Assembly (NCBI GenBank): GCA_031278145.1
Contig: JAITLA010000022.1
Coordinates: forward strand, 1-7,098
DNA from: Eubacteriales Family XIII. Incertae Sedis bacterium
Lineage (GTDB): Bacteria; Bacillota_A; Clostridia; Peptostreptococcales; Anaerovoracaceae
Length of the DNA stretch: 7,098 nucleotides
Direction of reading: 5' to 3'
Shown here piece by piece: positions 1 to 6,592 of this stretch. The position numbers and the translations under genes are program-made. How positions within the stretch are numbered: position 1 is the first letter of the stretch; every line of letters starts with the position of its first letter. The notes under the pieces are model-generated. The model was not told the DNA's origin, did no database searches, and saw only the letters and a program-made list of their open reading frames with translations.

Positions 1-37
1 GGTAAACTCCTAACCCGCTAAAGCGGGGGAGTTGTCG
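1..37. repeat. Stable terminal hairpin, possible IS200/IS605 (TnpB) right end
   Basis: Seen: AACTCC (5-10) pairs with GGAGTT (28-33), and inside it CCCGCT pairs with AGCGGG, with a TAA bulge on the left side and a very short loop. It is followed by GTCGA and has no T-run, so it does not look like an intrinsic terminator. Inference: hairpins of this style, with an AACTCC/GGAGTT base and a GC-rich top followed by TGTC or TTGTC, are familiar to me at the right ends of IS200/IS605-family elements, where they also form the 3' part of the TnpB guide RNA. The body of such an element would lie left of position 1, outside the window, so this is only suggestive. It could instead be a chance structured spacer. 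Confidence 0.35.
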
Positions 38-205
38 AGTGGCTCCTTCCAACCGTTTGCAAAAGGCGCAAACGGGGATACCCGTTCGCTTCGCTCCGGG
101 CACACATAGGAGCGCAGAAGCCCTTGTCCCCTCAAAACATCCGTTCAACAATTGAAGTGCGCCTTTGGCGCTTCAATTTTGGACGGAGCCAAAATTGAAA
201 GACGA
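38..205. other. Structured non-coding region upstream of the transporter gene
   Basis: No convincing gene is visible here. The stretch is a chain of overlapping inverted repeats. CCGTTTGC (53-60) pairs with GCAAACGG (68-75). AACGGG (71-76) pairs with CCCGTT (81-86). GCTTC and GCTCC (about 88-97) pair with GGAGC and GAAGC (about 109-122) around a three-base bulge. ATTGAAG (151-157) pairs with CTTCAAT (171-177). TTCAATTTTGG (172-182) pairs perfectly with CCAAAATTGAA (189-199). Neighbouring stems share arms, so they cannot all form at once. I see only a weak promoter candidate (TTGTCC at 124-129, AACAAT at 147-152). The region probably includes the transporter's 5' untranslated leader and may include remnants of a mobile element. 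Confidence 0.5.
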
Positions 206-207
206 AC

Positions 208-223
208 AGAGGTGAGTCATATC
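208..223 (+). promoter_or_regulatory. Ribosome binding site that bears on the transporter start
   Basis: AGAGGTGA (208-215) is the best Shine-Dalgarno match near the transporter. Counting its normal spacing of five bases leads to ATC at 221-223, in frame with the protein, where an ATG would be expected. The only standard in-frame start nearby is GTG at 212-214, which lies inside this Shine-Dalgarno sequence and has just a weak purine stretch before it. Either GTG 212 is used, or translation begins at the rare start ATC, or an ATG has mutated or been misread. Confidence 0.45.
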
Positions 224-1459
224 GAAGACAATCGCGTATCTCTTTGGAAAAAGGATTTTATCCTGCTGTGCTTTTTTTCTCTGCTTTCGTTCACGGTCAC
301 GCAGATAGCGAATTCTACGACCTCGCTCTTCGTGGACGCGCTGGGCGGCTCGGCGACGTACAGCGGCTTTATGATGTTCGCTTACACCGCGGCCGCCCTG
401 ATCGTGCGTATGCTGTGCGGGAAATGGATCGACCGTCTGGGTTGCCGCGTATTTATCCTGTCCGGCGCCGTTTCGATGGCCGTTTCGATCGCGTGTTACA
501 ATTTCTTTCCGATTTTGCCGGCCTTGGGCGTTTGGCGTTTCCTGCAGGGCGTGAGTTTTTCCATGATCAGCACGGCGGCCGGCGTCGCCGTGGCCAATGC
601 CCTGCACCCGAGCCTGCTGGGGAAAGGGATCAGCGTTTTCAGCCTCGCGCATTCGTGCGCGACGACCATCGGACCCTATTTGGGTTTGGCGCTGATCATG
701 GGCGATCGCTTCCACGCGGTGTATTGGACCGCGGCCGCCATCTCGCTCGTTTCGGTGGTGCTGGCGATGAACTGTTCTTTCCGCGTCAACGCGCAGACCG
801 CGTTGCTGCAGAAAGCCGCGCGCCCCGCGCCGGAGGCGCCTCCGCGGGGGGACGCGCCCGCGCCCGCACGCAAGGCGGGACGCAAGGGCCTGCTCGGCGC
901 GTATTTTGAGAGGGCGGCGGTCAATCCCGCCGTGATACAGTTGATCGTCTGCGTTTCCGTTTCCTCGATCATATTCTTCCTGCCGCTTTTCGCGGTGGAC
1001 AAACCCTATGCCGACGCGGGGCTTTTTTTCGTCGTCGCTTCCCTCGCCATGATCGCCTCGCGGCTTCTGGTCGTGCGGATCATCGACAGCGTTTCGATTG
1101 CGGTGATCTTGGTACCCTGTATGCTCGGCGGCGTCGTATGCATGCTGTGCGTCGCCTTTATCGCAAACACGCCCGTCTTTTTGGCGGCGGCGTGCCTGTA
1201 CGGTTGTCTGCACGGCATCTGCCAGCCTACGCTGAACACGGTGGTCATGAGCGAAGCGCCGATTCATCGCCGCGGCGTGGCGATGGCCACTTTCTTCCTC
1301 TTCGTCGATTCGGGGATGGGGGCGGGCGCGCTCCTGTGGGGCCGCCTGATCGATCTCTTCGGCTTCACGATCGTGTACTGCATAGGCGCCGCCCTGTTGC
1401 TCTTCAATACGCCCCTGCTGCTTCTGCTGCGGGTCGGCCGCTCGGAAGCGGAGGCGTGA
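212..1459 (+). CDS. MFS transporter, substrate unknown
   Basis: This is an inner-membrane permease of the major facilitator superfamily, about 415 residues from the GTG chosen here, which is the usual size. It has two blocks of about six hydrophobic segments. The first spans roughly residues 15-187 and the second roughly 240-407. They are joined by a charged, Pro/Ala/Arg-rich cytoplasmic loop at about 188-238. The MFS signature (motif A) is clear between helices 2 and 3: G70, D74, R75, G77, R79 in GKWIDRLGCR. A weaker counterpart, GRLIDLFG, lies near 377-384. The frame is open back to a TTG at 152, but that codon sits inside a hairpin and lacks a ribosome binding site, so I prefer GTG 212; see the ribosome binding site entry. 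The gene stands alone, converging on ridA, so co-regulation with the leucine genes is unlikely. The sequence resembles drug- or metabolite-efflux families, but no residue I can see defines the substrate. Confidence 0.9.
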   Translation: MSHIEDNRVSLWKKDFILLCFFSLLSFTVTQIANSTTSLFVDALGGSATYSGFMMFAYTAAALIVRMLCGKWIDRLGCRVFILSGAVSMAVSIACYNFFPILPALGVWRFLQGVSFSMISTAAGVAVANALHPSLLGKGISVFSLAHSCATTIGPYLGLALIMGDRFHAVYWTAAAISLVSVVLAMNCSFRVNAQTALLQKAARPAPEAPPRGDAPAPARKAGRKGLLGAYFERAAVNPAVIQLIVCVSVSSIIFFLPLFAVDKPYADAGLFFVVASLAMIASRLLVVRIIDSVSIAVILVPCMLGGVVCMLCVAFIANTPVFLAAACLYGCLHGICQPTLNTVVMSEAPIHRRGVAMATFFLFVDSGMGAGALLWGRLIDLFGFTIVYCIGAALLLFNTPLLLLLRVGRSEAEA

Positions 1460-1471
1460 CGGAAAGGCACA

Positions 1472-1500
1472 GGCCGCGGGCGCGGGCCGCGCCTGCGGCC
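1472..1500. terminator. GC-rich hairpin between convergent genes, candidate bidirectional terminator
   Basis: GGCCGCGGGCGCGG (1472-1485) is followed after one base by CCGCGCCTGCGGCC (1487-1500). The arms match over 14 positions with one G-T pair, giving an extremely stable stem once a few bases open to form the loop. It sits 12 bases after the transporter stop and about 60 bases beyond the ridA stop on the other strand, the right place to end both transcripts. Neither strand has a T-run after it, so intrinsic termination may be weak or need Rho. Confidence 0.4.
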
Positions 1501-1530
1501 CGGACGGCTGCGCGGGCTGCGCCTACGGCT
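1481..1530. repeat. Imperfect 20-bp direct repeat, 30-base period
   Basis: 1481-1500 and 1511-1530 are 20-base copies that agree at 17 positions. Both begin CGCGGGC and share GCGCCT in the middle; the three differences are all C/T or G/A transitions. The first copy overlaps the hairpin at 1472-1500. This could be a decayed local duplication of a terminator arm or a small GC-rich repeat. I see no coding role. Confidence 0.6.
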
Positions 1531-1559
1531 TGCGGATAGCGTTGTCTCTTGCCGCCGCG

Positions 1560-1952
1560 CTAATTCGCGTCCCTGTAGGCGACGGCCTCGATCTCGACGA
1601 GCGCCCCCTTGGGCAGTCGCGCCACCTCGACCGCGGAGCGCGCGGGCGGCGCGTCCGCGTCGAAGAAGCGGGCGTACACGGCGTTCATAGCCGCAAAATG
1701 GTCGATATCGCTCAAGAATACCGTGGTTTTCAGCACCTTTTTCATGGAACTGCCGGCGGCGTCGAGTACGGCGGCGATGTTTTTCAGGCTTTGTTCGGTC
1801 TGCGCCTCTATGCCCTCGCCCGCGAATTCGCCCGTCGCGGGATCCGTCGGAAGCTGGCCCGAGGTGAATACCAGATTGCCGAAAGCGTTGGCCTGCACGT
1901 AGGGTCCGATGGCGGCCGGCGCGGCGGCGCTGTGTATCTTTTCTTTCCGCAT
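1560..1952 (-). CDS. ridA: RidA-family reactive enamine/imine deaminase
   Basis: This 130-residue protein has the full length of the RidA/YjgF/UK114 family, small cytosolic homotrimers that hydrolyse 2-aminoacrylate and related enamine/imine by-products of PLP enzymes. Family marks visible are IGPY (Y18), TSGQLP (S31, G32), and the C-terminal signature PARSAVEVARLPKGALVEIE with R105, the arginine that binds the substrate carboxylate in active RidA proteins, and E120. Having R105 argues for a true deaminase rather than an inactive relative. The ATG at 1952 lies five bases after the leuB TAA, and its Shine-Dalgarno GGAGAA lies in the last leuB codons, so it is probably translated by coupling as the fifth gene of the operon. 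Known: RidA protects branched-chain aminotransferase and other PLP enzymes. Inferred: its place here serves the final transamination to leucine. Function assignment is firm; a special role in leucine synthesis is inferred. Confidence 0.95.
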   Translation of the reverse strand: MRKEKIHSAAAPAAIGPYVQANAFGNLVFTSGQLPTDPATGEFAGEGIEAQTEQSLKNIAAVLDAAGSSMKKVLKTTVFLSDIDHFAAMNAVYARFFDADAPPARSAVEVARLPKGALVEIEAVAYRDAN

Positions 1953-1957
1953 GGTGT

Positions 1958-3040
1958 TTATTCTCCTTTCACGCGCGCGGCGACGAGATCGCCGGCCTCC
2001 GCCGTGCCTATCCGCGTCTTGCCCTCCGTATGGAGATCAGGCGTCCTGTATCCCTCCGCGAGTACGGCCTTGATCGCGTTTTCCACGGCGTCGGCCTCGG
2101 CCGCGAGATTGAAGCTATAGCGCAGCATCATCGCGGCGGAGAGTATGGTCGCCATCGGGTTTGCCCTGTCGAGTCCCGCCATCTTGGGCACGGAACCGTG
2201 GCTCGGCTCATACATGCCGGCCCCGCTCGCGGACAGGCTGGCGGAGGGCAACATGCCCAGCGATCCCGTGATCATGCTCGCCTCGTCCGAGAGGATATCG
2301 CCGAACATATTCCCCGTGACGATCACATCGAACTGCCGCGGGTTCTTGATAAGCTGCATCGCGGTGTTGTCCACGTAGAGGTGCGAAAGCTCTACATCGG
2401 GATAGTCGGCGGAGAGTTCCGTCATGACGCGGCGCCAGAGTCTGGAGCTTTCCAGCACATTGGCCTTGTCCACGCTCGTGAGCTTGCCCCTGCGCTTGCG
2501 CGCCATGTCGAAAGCCACGACGCCTATGCGCCGCACCTCGCTTTCGGAATAGATCTCCACGTCGTAGGCGGCCCGGCCCATGTCGGCGGTCTGCTTGACG
2601 CCCCTTTCGCCGAAGTAAATGCCACCCGTCAACTCGCGGACGACCACGAGATCGATGCCGTCCGCCGTCAGTTCGGGCCGCAGGGGGCAGGCGCCGGCGA
2701 GTTCCGTGAACAGCAGGGCCGGGCGTATGTTGGCGAAGAGACCGAGCGCCTTGCGCAGGCCGAGGAGGGCCGTTTCGGGGCGTTCGCCTCCGGGCAGATC
2801 GTCCCATTTCCAGCCTCCGACCGCGCCGAGCAGCACGGCGTCCGCGCCCTTGCACACATCGACGGTATGCTGCGGAAGCGCCTTGCCCGTCGCGTCTATG
2901 GCCGCGCCGCCCGCCAAAACCGCCTCGTATCGAAAGCTGTGTCCGTAGGCCGCGCCTACGGCGTCGAGCGCCTTGATCGCCTGATCCACAATCTCCGGGC
3001 CTATGCCGTCGCCCTTGATCACCGCAATATTGAAATTCAT
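1958..3040 (-). CDS. leuB: 3-isopropylmalate dehydrogenase
   Basis: LeuB oxidatively decarboxylates 3-isopropylmalate to 2-oxoisocaproate in the cytosol, normally with NAD+. The 360 residues match the family length. Catalytic residues are all present: Y142 in [11 protein letters not shown]192 in [10 protein letters not shown]224 in YVDNTAM, and D248 and D252 in [10 protein letters not shown]. Substrate arginines are expected at R96, R106 and R135, and the [16 protein letters not shown] helix is LeuB-like rather than isocitrate-dehydrogenase-like. Two oddities occur. The usual GGPKWD reads GGWKWD (W77), and the cofactor loop reads HGSVPKMAG with K286 where LeuB normally has aspartate. I chose the ATG at 3040 because the ATG at 3052 directly abuts GGAAAGG with no spacing, whereas this purine stretch sits about 10 bases from 3040; starting at 3052 would add only MKKV. 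It lies 52 bases after leuD and five before ridA. Confidence 0.97.
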   Translation of the reverse strand: MNFNIAVIKGDGIGPEIVDQAIKALDAVGAAYGHSFRYEAVLAGGAAIDATGKALPQHTVDVCKGADAVLLGAVGGWKWDDLPGGERPETALLGLRKALGLFANIRPALLFTELAGACPLRPELTADGIDLVVVRELTGGIYFGERGVKQTADMGRAAYDVEIYSESEVRRIGVVAFDMARKRRGKLTSVDKANVLESSRLWRRVMTELSADYPDVELSHLYVDNTAMQLIKNPRQFDVIVTGNMFGDILSDEASMITGSLGMLPSASLSASGAGMYEPSHGSVPKMAGLDRANPMATILSAAMMLRYSFNLAAEADAVENAIKAVLAEGYRTPDLHTEGKTRIGTAEAGDLVAARVKGE

Positions 3041-3092
3041 AACCTTTTTCATCCTTTCCGCTTACTGTAAACAGACCTTTGCGCCGTACCCT

Positions 3093-3572
3093 CTATTTCT
3101 GCGATTTCACGTATTCCACAAGCCCTCCGCGTTCTATAAGCTGCGATATAAAGGGAGGAAAGGGTTCCGCCCGATAGCTTTCATCCTTTGTGAGGTTGCG
3201 GATCACGCCCGTCGCGAAATCGATCTCCACCGCGTCACCCGCGTCGATCCGTTCGGCGGCCTCCTCCGATTCGAGGATGGGAAGCCCCGTGTTGAACGCG
3301 TTGCGATAGAATATCCGCGCGAAGCTCGGCGCGATGACGCAGGCCACGCCCGCGCCCTTTATCGCGAGCGGCGCGTGTTCGCGCGAGGAACCGCAGCCGA
3401 AGTTCTTGCCCGCGACGATGATGTCGCCCGGCTTCACCCGCGCGGCAAAATCCCTGTCGAGGTCCTCCATGCAGTGTCCCGCCAACTCGGACGGATCGGA
3501 TGTCACCAGATATCTGGCCGGGATGATGACATCGGTGTCAACGTTTTCGCCGTATTTGAATACCCTCGCCAT
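3093..3572 (-). CDS. leuD: 3-isopropylmalate dehydratase, small subunit
   Basis: LeuD is the swivelling small subunit that joins LeuC to interconvert 2- and 3-isopropylmalate through dehydration and rehydration. At 159 residues it is the short form found in archaea and many anaerobic bacteria, rather than the about 200-residue enterobacterial form. The family motif [12 protein letters not shown] occupies residues 57-68. The specificity loop after VIIPAR reads YLVT (21-24). In methanogen homologues an arginine at the third loop position (YLRT) goes with homoaconitase activity and valine with isopropylmalate isomerase, so this loop fits leucine synthesis. The start is ATG 3572: GGAGGTG lies in the last leuC codons and only two bases separate the leuC TAA from this ATG, a tight coupling that suits a one-to-one complex. 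The open frame runs further upstream, but that part is out-of-frame leuC. Confidence 0.97.
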   Translation of the reverse strand: MARVFKYGENVDTDVIIPARYLVTSDPSELAGHCMEDLDRDFAARVKPGDIIVAGKNFGCGSSREHAPLAIKGAGVACVIAPSFARIFYRNAFNTGLPILESEEAAERIDAGDAVEIDFATGVIRNLTKDESYRAEPFPPFISQLIERGGLVEYVKSQK

Positions 3573-3574
3573 GC

Positions 3575-4852
3575 TTACACCTCCTCCGGATTCGCAATAT
3601 ACCCCTTGACCGCGGAAGCCGCCGCCACCGCGGGGCTTGCCAGATAGACCTCGGAATCCGTGTGACCCATGCGGCCGACGAAATTCCGGTTTGTGGTGGA
3701 GATCGCCCGCTCGCCCGCGGCCAGTATGCCGCTGTGTCCGCCGAGGCAGGGGCCGCAGGTGGGCGTGGACAGCACGGCGCCGGCCCGCACGAAGATCTCC
3801 GCGAAGCCGTCCCTTACGCAGTCCAGATAGATCCGCTGCGTGCCCGGGAATATGAGGCAACGGACGCCTTGCGCCACCCTGCGCCCCTTGAGAATCTTCG
3901 CGGCGATCTTCATATCCTCATAACGCCCGTTCGTGCAGGAGCCGATCACGACCTGATCGATCTTGACGCTGCCCACCTCGTCGATGGTCCGCGTGTTCTC
4001 CGGCAGATGCGGAAAGGCCACGGTCGGCCGGATTTTCGACAGGTCAACGTGAATCGTGCGCTCGTAATCGGCGTCCTCGTCCGGCGCGTAGACGCGAATG
4101 CGCTTCGCGAGGGCCTTGTTTTTGTTCCTGTGTTCTTTCATGTACGCGCGGGTTTTCTCATCGACCGCGAATATGCCGTTCTTCGCGCCGGCCTCGATCG
4201 CCATATTCGCCATCGCCAGCCGGTCGTCCATCGAGAGATGTCTAAGCCCCGGACCCATAAATTCCATGGATTTGTAGAGCGCGCCGTCCACCCCGATCCT
4301 GCCGATGATGTGCAGGATCACATCCTTGCCGCTCACCCATTTGCCGGGCCTGCCCGTCAATTCAAAGCGAATCGCGGCGGGAACCTTGAACCACGCCTTG
4401 CCCGCGGCCATGCCCGCGGCCATGTCCGTGGAGCCTATGCCCGTGGCGAAAGCCCCGAGCGCGCCGTAGGTGCAGGTATGGGAATCGGCGCCGATTACCG
4501 CGTCCCCGGCCACGACGAGTCCTTTTTCCGGAAGAAGCGCGTGTTCGATACCCATTTCGCCGACCTCGAAGTAATGCGCGATCCCCTGCGCGGCGGCGAA
4601 AGCGCGCAGTATCTTGCATTGCTCGGCCGCCTTGATATCCTTGTTGGGCGTGAAGTGATCCGGCACGAGTACCACCTTGTTCACATCGAAAACGCGCTCG
4701 GCGCCCATTTTTTCAAACTCCTTGATGGCCGGCGGCCCCGTGATATCGTTGGCGAGAACGATGTCGAGTTTGGCCTCGATGAATTGGCCCGCCTTGACTT
4801 GTTTGAGCCCCGCGTGCGCCGCGAGGATTTTTTGCGTCATGGTCATGCGCAT
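3575..4852 (-). CDS. leuC: 3-isopropylmalate dehydratase, large subunit
   Basis: LeuC is the iron-sulfur catalytic subunit of isopropylmalate isomerase, an aconitase-superfamily enzyme. The 425 residues match the short archaeal-type LeuC/homoaconitase branch, consistent with its short LeuD partner. The three ligands of the [4Fe-4S] cluster are visible: C306 in GSCTNGR, and C366 and C369 in TCGPCLGG. Another family block, [20 protein letters not shown], covers 121-140. The frame stays open to an ATG at 4891, but AAAGGTGG sits eight bases before the ATG at 4852, so I use that one; ATGs two and four codons later are possible. It begins 42 bases after the leuA stop and its own end carries the leuD ribosome binding site. 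The oxygen-labile cluster fits an anaerobic or microaerobic host but does not prove it. Confidence 0.97.
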   Translation of the reverse strand: MRMTMTQKILAAHAGLKQVKAGQFIEAKLDIVLANDITGPPAIKEFEKMGAERVFDVNKVVLVPDHFTPNKDIKAAEQCKILRAFAAAQGIAHYFEVGEMGIEHALLPEKGLVVAGDAVIGADSHTCTYGALGAFATGIGSTDMAAGMAAGKAWFKVPAAIRFELTGRPGKWVSGKDVILHIIGRIGVDGALYKSMEFMGPGLRHLSMDDRLAMANMAIEAGAKNGIFAVDEKTRAYMKEHRNKNKALAKRIRVYAPDEDADYERTIHVDLSKIRPTVAFPHLPENTRTIDEVGSVKIDQVVIGSCTNGRYEDMKIAAKILKGRRVAQGVRCLIFPGTQRIYLDCVRDGFAEIFVRAGAVLSTPTCGPCLGGHSGILAAGERAISTTNRNFVGRMGHTDSEVYLASPAVAAASAVKGYIANPEEV

Positions 4853-4894
4853 TTGCTGTCCCACCTTTCTCCTGTTACTGCTGAAAATCAAAAC

Positions 4895-6457
4895 TCAAAC
4901 GGCATCAAACTTGTCGGCGTCCGACTTTCCCGCGTCAAAACCCTCCTTTTCGGCGTAGAGCATTTTGTTGACCGCGTTCACATAGGCGTGTATGCCGGCC
5001 TCGATCACATCGGTGGAGAGTCCCCGGCCGGAGAAAACCGCGCCGTCCGCGGTCTTGATTCGCACGCGCGCGTCGCCCAAGGCGTCCTCGCCCTCGGTGA
5101 CGGAACTGATCTGATATTCCTCCAGCGTCAATTCGCGCCCGATGATCTTCTCGATGGCCTTGAACGCGGCGTCCACCGGACCCTCGCCGCGCGAAACTTT
5201 CTCATAACTCTTCCCGTCCCGCAACATGCGGATCACGGCGGTGGAGGTGATCGTATTGCCGCTGTTGATCACGAAACTGTCCAGGCGATAAGTGCGCGGG
5301 ACCTGAACGGCCTCCTTTGCGACGATGGCCTCAATGTCCTTATCATATACCGTTTTTTTCTTGTCCGCAAGCGATTTGAATTTTTCAAAAGCGATTTCCA
5401 GTTCGGCGTCGCTCAACTCGTAGCCGAGCGTTTTCACGCGGTCGCGGAAAGCGTGCTTGCCCGAATGCTTGCCGAGTACGAGGTTGTTCTTGTTCAGGCC
5501 GATGGATTCCGGCGTCATGATCTCGTAGGTGCGCCGGTCCTGCAGGACGCCGTGCTGGTGGATGCCGGCCTCGTGCGCGAAAGCGTTCCGGCCGACGATG
5601 GCCTTGTTCGGCTGCACCCTGACGCCCGTGATGCGCGTCAGCAGATCGGAGGAACGCATGATCTCGCCCGTCACGATGCGCGTCTCTGCGCCGTAGAAAG
5701 GCTTACGCGTATGCAGCGCCATGACGATCTCTTCCATGGCGGCATTGCCCGCGCGTTCGCCTATGCCGTTGACCGTGCATTCCACCTGATCCGCCCCGGC
5801 TCGCACGGCGGCCAGCGAATTCGCCGCGGCGAGACCGAGGTCGTTGTGGCAGTGCGAGGAAAGCGTGACCTTTTCAAGCGAGGGCGCCAGCTTTCGGATG
5901 TTCATGAAGAATTCGTAATGCTCTTCCGGCGTCGTATACCCCACGGTATCCGGCAGGTTGATCGTCGTTGCGCCCGCGGCAACCACGCCCTCCAGCACGC
6001 GCGCGAGGAAGTCCGGATCGCTGCGCGTCGCGTCCTCGGCGGAGAACTCGACGTTGCCGCAGTATTTCACGGCGCGAATTGTCATGGCGACGGCGCGTTC
6101 GTACACGTCGTCGGGCTTCATGCGCAACTTGTGTTCCATGTGGAGCGGCGAGGTCGCGATGAAGAGGTGTATGCGCGGATCGACGGCGCCTTTCACGGCT
6201 TCCCAGGCCCGGTCGATATCTTTCTCGCTCGCCCGCGCGAGGCTCGCGACCGTGCAATCTTTCAGCGTTTCGGCTATCGTCTTGACGGATAGGAAATCGC
6301 CCTGAGACGAGATCGCGAAGCCCGCTTCGATGATATCGACGCGCATACGTTCGAGCTGCTTGGCCATCTTGATTTTTTCTTTCAGGTTCATGCTGCAACC
6401 GGGGGATTGCTCGCCGTCGCGCAGCGTGGTATCGAAGATTTTGATTGTTCGTGCCAT
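4895..6457 (-). CDS. leuA: 2-isopropylmalate synthase
   Basis: LeuA commits carbon to leucine by condensing acetyl-CoA with 2-oxoisovalerate to 2-isopropylmalate. The 520 residues match full-length LeuA. The N-terminal TIM barrel begins with IFDTTLRDGEQSPG (7-20), including R13 and D14. Metal-ligand histidines H202 and H204 lie in SSHCHND, NGIGERAGN is at 230-238, and HEAGIHQHGV is at 295-304. The C-terminal part (about 390-520) is the LeuA dimer domain that binds leucine for feedback inhibition; GRGLSTDVIEAGIHAY at 478-492 is its typical signature. I start at ATG 6457 because GGAGGG lies nine bases before it; the frame is open further upstream but without family similarity. As the first gene of the operon it lies just downstream of the T-box leader, so it is probably controlled both by tRNA-dependent antitermination and by leucine feedback. 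Citramalate synthase is a related alternative, but the flanking leuCDB genes and the barrel sequence favour LeuA. Confidence 0.97.
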   Translation of the reverse strand: MARTIKIFDTTLRDGEQSPGCSMNLKEKIKMAKQLERMRVDIIEAGFAISSQGDFLSVKTIAETLKDCTVASLARASEKDIDRAWEAVKGAVDPRIHLFIATSPLHMEHKLRMKPDDVYERAVAMTIRAVKYCGNVEFSAEDATRSDPDFLARVLEGVVAAGATTINLPDTVGYTTPEEHYEFFMNIRKLAPSLEKVTLSSHCHNDLGLAAANSLAAVRAGADQVECTVNGIGERAGNAAMEEIVMALHTRKPFYGAETRIVTGEIMRSSDLLTRITGVRVQPNKAIVGRNAFAHEAGIHQHGVLQDRRTYEIMTPESIGLNKNNLVLGKHSGKHAFRDRVKTLGYELSDAELEIAFEKFKSLADKKKTVYDKDIEAIVAKEAVQVPRTYRLDSFVINSGNTITSTAVIRMLRDGKSYEKVSRGEGPVDAAFKAIEKIIGRELTLEEYQISSVTEGEDALGDARVRIKTADGAVFSGRGLSTDVIEAGIHAYVNAVNKMLYAEKEGFDAGKSDADKFDAV

Positions 6458-6490
6458 GATAAGACCCTCCTTTTCGCATTTTTGTATGTG

Positions 6491-6555
6491 ACGGCCGGGG
6501 CTGTTCTCCGCTCCGGCCGTTCCGGGCAAAATCCCCGGAAATCCCCGCCCCGGGC
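6491..6555 (-). repeat. Spacer hairpins between T-box terminator and leuA
   Basis: Read on the minus strand, ACGGCCGG (6520-6513) and CCGGCCGT (6498-6491) form a perfect 8-bp stem with a 14-base loop, ending 33 bases before the leuA ATG. Just before it, CCCGG (6554-6550) can pair with CCGGG (6538-6534), followed by GATTTTG, which looks like a weak second terminator. TCCGGGGATTTT at 6539-6528 exactly repeats 12 bases of the T-box terminator's 3' arm at 6574-6563. The leuA ribosome binding site stays outside these stems. Confidence 0.55.
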
Positions 6556-6561
6556 GCATAT

Positions 6562-6592
6562 AAAAATCCCCGGAGCTTTCGCTGCCCCGGGG
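6562..6592 (-). terminator. Intrinsic terminator of the T-box leader
   Basis: On the minus strand CCCCGG (6592-6587) pairs with CCGGGG (6573-6568), with an AGC/GCT upper stem, a GAAA tetraloop and a three-base bulge. A, five T, then AT follow. Its CCCC (6592-6589) can instead pair with GGGG of the T-box sequence (6620-6617), which is the antiterminator. The two folds are mutually exclusive, as in known T-box leaders. Confidence 0.93.

Noticed and set aside
1..150. CRISPR-like repeat arrangement
   Set aside because: There are several inverted repeats but no regularly spaced identical direct repeats.
124..152. Candidate transporter promoter TTGTCC-17-AACAAT
   Set aside because: Each box matches the consensus at only four of six positions and the -10 lies in the hairpin cluster; too weak to annotate.
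152..211. TTG at 152 as the transporter start
   Set aside because: It has no Shine-Dalgarno, lies within an inverted repeat, and would add 20 residues unlike a typical MFS N-terminus.
173..1267. A 364-codon open frame on the minus strand, opposite the MFS gene
   Set aside because: Composition is heavily Arg/Gln/His/Asp with no family resemblance; it mirrors the codon pattern of the true transporter gene.
2946..2960. GTAGGC-CGC-GCCTAC inverted repeat inside leuB
   Set aside because: It encodes ordinary LeuB sequence and is short enough to arise by chance in GC-rich coding DNA.
2030..3070. A 346-codon plus-strand frame opposite leuB
   Set aside because: It is a shadow of leuB, whose catalytic residues are all intact; no ribosome binding site or domain supports it.
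3662..6292. An 876-codon open frame on the plus strand, opposite leuC and leuA
   Set aside because: It is antisense to two clearly conserved enzymes, rich in Arg, His, Asp and Val as expected from GC-rich codon bias read backwards, and has no recognisable domain.
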